NCBI GenBank assembly: GCA_910584745.1
Contig: CAJUDG010000001.1
Location: 248,001-312,000, forward strand
DNA length: 64,000 nucleotides
DNA from: an uncultured Eubacteriales bacterium
GTDB lineage: Bacteria; Bacillota; Clostridia; Oscillospirales; Acutalibacteraceae
Direction of reading: 5' to 3'
Positions 62,478 through 64,000 of the stretch are shown here, in pieces. Positions within the stretch are counted from its first letter, which is position 1. Each line of letters opens with the position of its first letter. The translations under genes were made by a program, and so were the position numbers. The notes beneath the pieces are model-generated. The model saw nothing but the letters and a program-made list of their open reading frames with translations, searched no databases and was not told the DNA's origin.

Positions 62478-63313
62478 TGGTTTTCGCCGTACCTTTCAAG
62501 AAAGCTGTGCTCCTCTCCGCCCTCTATATACCCCGGGAAGGTGTCAAGGCAGACGGAGTGTATGCTGTTAAAAATGCGCTTTTCGATGTCCGGGTCCTGC
62601 TTCTGAAGGTTTTGAAGGAGGGCCTTTATCTCCTGCCGCTTTGAGCCGCCGGTATCGCAGGCGGCGTTTTCCGTAAAGCGGCAGGCGCACTGGATGAACT
62701 CCAGGTTATTATAGCGCCTCCAGGAGATTATGTCCTGCTCCCTTATGCAGTACATGGGGCGTATCAGCTCCATGCCGGGAAAGTTCCTGCTTCTGAGCTT
62801 TGGCATCATGCCCTGGAGCTGGCCGCCGTAGAACATCCCCAGAAGGGTGGTCTCCACCACGTCGTTAAAGTGGTGGCCAAGGGCAATCTTGTTGCAGCCC
62901 ATATCCTTGGCGAACCGGTAGAGGTAGCCCCGGCGCATACGGGCGCAGAGGTAGCAGGGGTTTTTCTCGGTGTTATTCGCCACGTCGAAGATATTGGTCT
63001 CGAAGACGGATATGGGGATGTGCAGAAGGGCCGCGTTGTCCTCTATCCTCTTGCGGTTCTCCTTATTATAGCCCGGGTCCATCACAAGGAATTTGGGCTT
63101 AAAGGGCACGTCGCTGACCCGCTCTAAAAGCTGCATGAGCTTTGCCAGCAGCATGGAGTCCTTGCCGCCGGATATGCACACGGCTATCCTGTCACCGCTC
63201 TCTACGAGCCTATAGCGCTTTAGGGCCGCGATGAAGGGTCCCCAGAGCTCCCGGCGGTACTTCTTTATTATGCTGCGCTCCGCCTGCTCGTGGGGCGAAA
63301 GCTCCCGCCTCAC
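62465..63313 (-). CDS. TtcA-like tRNA thiolation enzyme
   Basis: An ATP-PPase that activates a tRNA base for sulfur transfer; TtcA makes 2-thiocytidine 32. The 282-aa product has the PP-loop ISGGKDSMLL (47-56), the CYLCARMRRG motif with C120 and C123, GHHFNDVVETTLLG and the later FIQCACRFTENAACD cysteines that could complete a Fe-S site. It overlaps the pyridoxamine kinase gene upstream by four bases. The exact tRNA position modified is uncertain in Clostridia. Confidence 0.85.
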   Translation of the reverse strand: MRRELSPHEQAERSIIKKYRRELWGPFIAALKRYRLVESGDRIAVCISGGKDSMLLAKLMQLLERVSDVPFKPKFLVMDPGYNKENRKRIEDNAALLHIPISVFETNIFDVANNTEKNPCYLCARMRRGYLYRFAKDMGCNKIALGHHFNDVVETTLLGMFYGGQLQGMMPKLRSRNFPGMELIRPMYCIREQDIISWRRYNNLEFIQCACRFTENAACDTGGSKRQEIKALLQNLQKQDPDIEKRIFNSIHSVCLDTFPGYIEGGEEHSFLERYGENQGDA

Positions 63314-64000
63314 AGGCCCAGCATACGGATATAGTCCGGCAGGGCCTGCTCGAACTTTACGCCGTACCAGTGGGCGGGGTCGCCCTGGGTCTTTTCTATG
63401 CAGAGCACCGTAAAGTCGGCGGCTATCCTTGCCGCTTCAACCAGCGTTCTGCCGCCCAGCAAAGCCCCCGCGAAGGCCGAGGCGTAGACGTCCCCGGTGC
63501 CGTGGCAGCCCTTGGATATCTTTTTGTGCTCGTAGTAGGAGCGCTTGCCGTTCTCGTCCACCAGCACGCCGGTGGTCTCGGGCCTATAGCTTACGCCGGT
63601 GAGGATAACGGTGGAGGCCCCGGCGCTCTCAAGGCTGTCAAGAAGGCCGTCTATATATGCCTTGTCATAACTCTCCCTATACTCCGTGCCGGTGAGCATA
63701 CAGGCCTCGGTGATGTTGGGCAGGATTATATCCGCTGAAAATACCAGGCTCTTCATGGCCTGTACGAAATCCTCATCGAAGCCCACGTAGAGCTTTCCGT
63801 TGTCGGCCATGGCCGGGTCCACGATGCTTACGGCGTTCTCCCCCGAGAGCCGCCTTGTGATATCCTTTACATACTCTATCTGCCGGGCGCTGCCAAGGTA
63901 GCCGGAGTAGACCGCGTCAAACTTGATGCCCTCCCGCTCCCAGTGGTCCGCTATTCCGGGGATATCCTCAGTAAGGTCCCGGAAGGTATAGCCCTTGAAC
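63310..64000 (-). CDS. Pyridoxamine kinase family protein (5' end outside window)
   Basis: The visible 230 codons belong to the ribokinase-fold PdxK/PdxY family, which phosphorylates pyridoxal or pyridoxamine. They show VYSGYLGSARQIEYV, SIVDPAMADNGKLYVGF, the ILPNITEACMLTG block, and the catalytic GCHGTGDVYASAFAGALLGG with the anion hole and Asp base. The N-terminus lies beyond the right end of the window. Some clostridial members are annotated as pyridoxamine kinase without test; hydroxymethylpyrimidine kinase is less likely given the DNGKLY motif. Confidence 0.88.
   Translation of the reverse strand, partial: FKGYTFRDLTEDIPGIADHWEREGIKFDAVYSGYLGSARQIEYVKDITRRLSGENAVSIVDPAMADNGKLYVGFDEDFVQAMKSLVFSADIILPNITEACMLTGTEYRESYDKAYIDGLLDSLESAGASTVILTGVSYRPETTGVLVDENGKRSYYEHKKISKGCHGTGDVYASAFAGALLGGRTLVEAARIAADFTVLCIEKTQGDPAHWYGVKFEQALPDYIRMLGL

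Noticed and set aside
1..64000. CRISPR arrays and rRNA genes
   Set aside because: I saw no regularly spaced repeats of CRISPR type and no rRNA sequence anywhere in the window.

Overview
The window looks like the chromosome of a GC-rich, spore-forming member of the Clostridia, most like the Oscillospiraceae/Ruminococcaceae group. The evidence is a spoIIAA-spoIIAB-sigF operon, spoVAC, trmK, a B. subtilis-type purF, LplB/LplC/YesM/YesN-type sugar uptake genes, and many perfect sigma-A promoters (TTGACA-17-TATAAT). Core genes are GC-rich. Several AT-richer or decayed stretches mark acquired DNA.

Layout. 1-0.86 kb: end of a large serine recombinase. 0.9-5.4 kb: queA, then a divergent lysine/diaminopimelate operon (asd-dapA-dapB-ACT protein). 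5.4-13.3 kb: an accessory region joined to spoVAC. The last ~39 codons of spoVAC occur three times (about 6.26, 10.56 and 12.79 kb) and bracket two inserts. One insert is an apparently intact three-gene operon (unassigned protein, FRG-domain protein, AIPR-domain protein), probably antiphage. The other holds only a decayed Rpn-type nuclease and a decayed RhuM gene. 13.4 kb: tRNA-Val(GAC). 13.7-22.2 kb: sugar ABC importer with a YesM/YesN two-component system and an FAD-dependent oxidoreductase.

22.6-35.1 kb is a nitrogen-assimilation block. The minus-strand operon encodes a three-piece glutamate synthase, a short type I glutamine synthetase and an ANTAR-domain antiterminator. The divergent plus-strand genes encode type III glutamine synthetase, an AmtB-PII fusion, an asparagine synthetase and PurF. 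Both divergent leaders start with the same hairpin (8-bp stem, hexaloop AA(G/C)GGC), which overlaps the 5' arm of an intrinsic terminator. This fits ANTAR-controlled antitermination of the whole block.

35.2-37.1 kb is a scar: a MoaF-like gene, a Sir2 remnant, a broken tnpV and an IS5-type transposase remnant. 37.1-42.1 kb is an AT-rich RiPP cluster of the CLI_3235/CcpM type: radical SAM maturase, TIGR04066-type protein, carrier-like protein without the usual serine, Cys-rich precursor and S8 protease. 42.3-49.4 kb is an ABC exporter operon with one ATPase and two paralogous pairs of FtsX-like permeases, preceded by a VirD4/TraG remnant. 49.8-64 kb returns to core genes: URO-D-family protein, DUF4179 anti-sigma with its ECF sigma factor, rqcH, GNAT, Nif3-like, trmK, DUF1858, spoIIA operon, folC, FapA/DUF342, TtcA-like and a pyridoxamine kinase cut by the window end.
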